Source: Alphaproteobacteria bacterium
GTDB lineage: Bacteria; Pseudomonadota; Alphaproteobacteria; Sphingomonadales; Sphingomonadaceae
DNA: 64,000 bases
NCBI GenBank assembly: GCA_018970445.1
Contig: JAGWWF010000003.1
Location: forward strand, 62,001-126,000
Reading direction: 5' to 3'
Part shown: one piece after another, positions 63,401 through 64,000 of the stretch
Numbering within the stretch: position 1 is the first letter of the stretch
Layout: each line of letters starts with the position of its first letter
The notes under the pieces: generated by a model
The model's database searches: none
What the model was told of the DNA's origin: nothing
The model's input: the letters and a program-made list of their open reading frames with translations, nothing else
Translations under genes and position numbers: made by a program

Positions 63401-64000
63401 GGTGGAAGCGCCGCTGCTGGGCGCGGTGGCCACCGGGGCCAGCCTCGATGCCCGCTTCAACGCCTCGCGGCTGGAACTGATCCGCTTTGCCGGCACATCG
63501 GGCGCCGGCCGCATCACTGGTTCGGGCAGCATCGATCTGTCGCTGGAACGTGGCTTTCCGATGAACATCCGGCTGGTGGCCAGCGATGCCGCCATCCTGG
63601 GCCGCGATGATCTGGCGGCGGTGGGCAGCGGCGACATCAGGGTGGCGACCGACGAATATGGCGGCGTGGTGTCCGGCACGCTGAAACTGGCGCGCGCCGA
63701 TTATCGCGTCGGCCGCACCGCCGTGGCCGATGTGCCGGTGCTGGCCGTGACCGAAAAAAATCTTCGCCTGGCGGGCCGCCGCGCCAGCCAATATGTGCCG
63801 CCCACGCGCTGGCTGTACAATCTGGCCATCACCGCCGATCGCCAGCTGATGGTGACGGGCATGGGCATCAAATCGGAATGGCAGGCCAATGTGCGGCTGC
63901 GCGGTGCCGCCACCGCGCCCGAACTGTTCGGCCGGGTGCAGCTGGTGCGCGGCGATTATGATTTTGCCGGCAAGCGGTTCCAGCTCACCCGCGGCGACAT
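60405..64000 (+). CDS. tamB: TamB-like translocation/assembly module protein (C-terminus outside window)
   Basis: At least 1198 residues, still open at base 64000. An N-terminal helix (LRLLAIGLVALLALLASLPL) anchors it in the inner membrane; the rest is a long repeated beta pattern typical of AsmA/TamB proteins that span the periplasm as a lipid-conducting groove. The segment SLWGMARLRGVELRDATGRF is the usual TamB N-terminal block. The final visible part (ELFGRVQLVRGDYDFAGKRF) is the start of the DUF490 C-terminal domain, so only a few hundred residues are missing. It is coupled to tamA by a TGATG overlap. Confidence 0.93.
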   Translation, partial: MRRGLRLLAIGLVALLALLASLPLLLDTGPGRAWLARQLPALHLESGLNLAVAGIDGSLWGMARLRGVELRDATGRFARIDALDVDWQPLDLLSNRFAARSLAAGTIVIERFPRLAPSRDPRLLPEIDIRIDRLAAPRIMLAAGVAGARARQASLNGRIAIAAGRALVRVNAAAAGSADRLIIDLDAQPDRDRFALSALLDAPAGGLVAGLSGMKTDLMVQARGRGRWQAWNGRLLARSGANRLADAALSLDRGEFGLAGRIDPAALMAPGPLARLLGGGLAISLRARPRDEALQVTATATGRWLSGRIAAGVDRAAERISDGDLALRLADAAPLPAGIGFKGLAVTARLSGPWLAPAAQARASATSLALPGGRWLDGVTASAIVDASDMRAAMPASVAVTAVRGLPAGLAPLAGRWQASGPLLWQGGQLRGSNLAVASGPFTGKAGFSWAPASGAWGLRLVGDVRGWELPLLGSSDIGFTANLKPGTSGDGDFRLIAARPPASALTRLAGSNLTLAGRFTLQPGLAISASGLALASPRLAAGGSIGWQAGALAVAVNGRSTDLGAFRVDGGGPLAALALAVRLPRPGYGLSDLVARASRNGSGDWQLDATAATAAGPAELAAGISLAPDLRLGIARLALAGFVASGSAVQTAAGPLAGTLAVRGNGLGGKAVLAAAGAVQQADLDLAGDGIRIAQEVPIALDQLRLAAKLLLPPSGPLLRGSASLKGLERGNLIVDTATASADLVDGSGTARLALSGDSGAPFAITLAAAIAPDRIRLSGDGRYDGRAARLAGPATLSRDADGWHLAGLEISSELGNAAVAGDWGPDQRRLRARLDRVTLAAVGLAYPSINLAGRVSGDVDLDLPRGRVPSGRANLRLNGLSRSAITSTSTPIDLGLNAVLGADGTLVRALILRAGKVEGRAQARLGPAATGAPSLVAAYAAAPITGQLRYAGPAQDLWGLSGLTALDIRGQVQVAADLSGTLGDPVIAGRLIARDARVEAPLLGAVATGASLDARFNASRLELIRFAGTSGAGRITGSGSIDLSLERGFPMNIRLVASDAAILGRDDLAAVGSGDIRVATDEYGGVVSGTLKLARADYRVGRTAVADVPVLAVTEKNLRLAGRRASQYVPPTRWLYNLAITADRQLMVTGMGIKSEWQANVRLRGAATAPELFGRVQLVRGDYDFAGKRFQLTRGD

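Noticed and set aside
60378-63791. 1137-codon open frame antisense to tamB
   Set aside because: Length alone impresses, but the protein is repetitive Gln/Gly/Ala/Arg text created by codon bias of tamB on the other strand; tamB has clear family motifs and is coupled to tamA.

Overview
This 64 kb window comes from a GC-rich (roughly two-thirds G+C) alphaproteobacterial chromosome, most likely of the order Sphingomonadales. The markers are the glyQ-glyS-ppdK order, DUF6481 and DUF1476 (ATPase inhibitor zeta) proteins, a SorAB-type sulfite oxidase, an L25/Ctc fusion protein and a LigB-type 'cisplatin response' ligase. Genus level cannot be settled by reading alone. I see no rRNA, tRNA, CRISPR array, prophage or insertion sequence. 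Genes are tightly packed with many ATGA/TGATG overlaps, and no gene-free stretch exceeds 300 bases.

Layout. 1-2.0 kb (minus): proC (cut by the window edge), a YbjN-like protein, ubiK, tspO. 2.1-9.3 kb (plus): sorAB-like sulfite dehydrogenase, glyQ, glyS, ppdK. 9.3-14.4 kb: two tiny anchored proteins, a lysophospholipase-like hydrolase, a DAO-type oxidoreductase, tgt, a protein made of two copies of a cysteine-rich domain, tlyA. 14.4-20.4 kb (minus): rplY-pth-ychF, a lipoprotein, TraB/GumN, acyl-CoA synthetase, Pr6Pr membrane protein. 20.5-25.3 kb: DUF6481, petABC (bc1 complex), hemF, a GNAT protein. 25.3-29.1 kb: membrane protein, monothiol glutaredoxin, BolA, DUF1476, purC, MFS transporter. 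29.2-35.2 kb: GNAT, coaBC-dut, MoeB/ThiF protein, class A PBP, xth. 35.2-39.1 kb: DUF1579-like protein, DNA ligase, MerR regulator translationally coupled to an exported asparaginase. 39.1-42.5 kb (minus): luxI-type autoinducer synthase followed by an nfrB/nfrA-like polysaccharide pair. 42.5-50.9 kb (plus): thyA-folA, M19 dipeptidase, ribF, ileS-lspA, DUF3035 lipoprotein, GFA protein. 50.9-54.6 kb (minus): DnaJ-type co-chaperone, BrkB, fabI, aroC. 54.7-58.4 kb: S1/P1 nuclease, zinc metallopeptidase, two membrane-associated proteins and one small one. 58.4-64 kb (plus): tamA-tamB, with tamB running off the end.

Most of the window is housekeeping. The unusual content falls into four groups. (1) A family of paired-hairpin (REPIN-like) palindromic elements lies between genes and, in three cases, inside the reading frames of essential tRNA synthetase genes: one in glyS and two in ileS. 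One intergenic copy supplies the ribosome binding site of the gene behind it. (2) A patch of ileS has about 42% G+C inside a roughly 66% G+C gene. (3) A luxI gene with no luxR in view sits directly upstream of an NfrB/NfrA-like exopolysaccharide pair, with a strongly structured element between them; this is the best candidate here for an undescribed functional unit. (4) Several smaller signals: a sigma-32-like promoter before the DnaJ gene, a structured leader before the DUF6481 gene, a tandem DUF6491-like protein, and a 28-residue Trp-rich microprotein.
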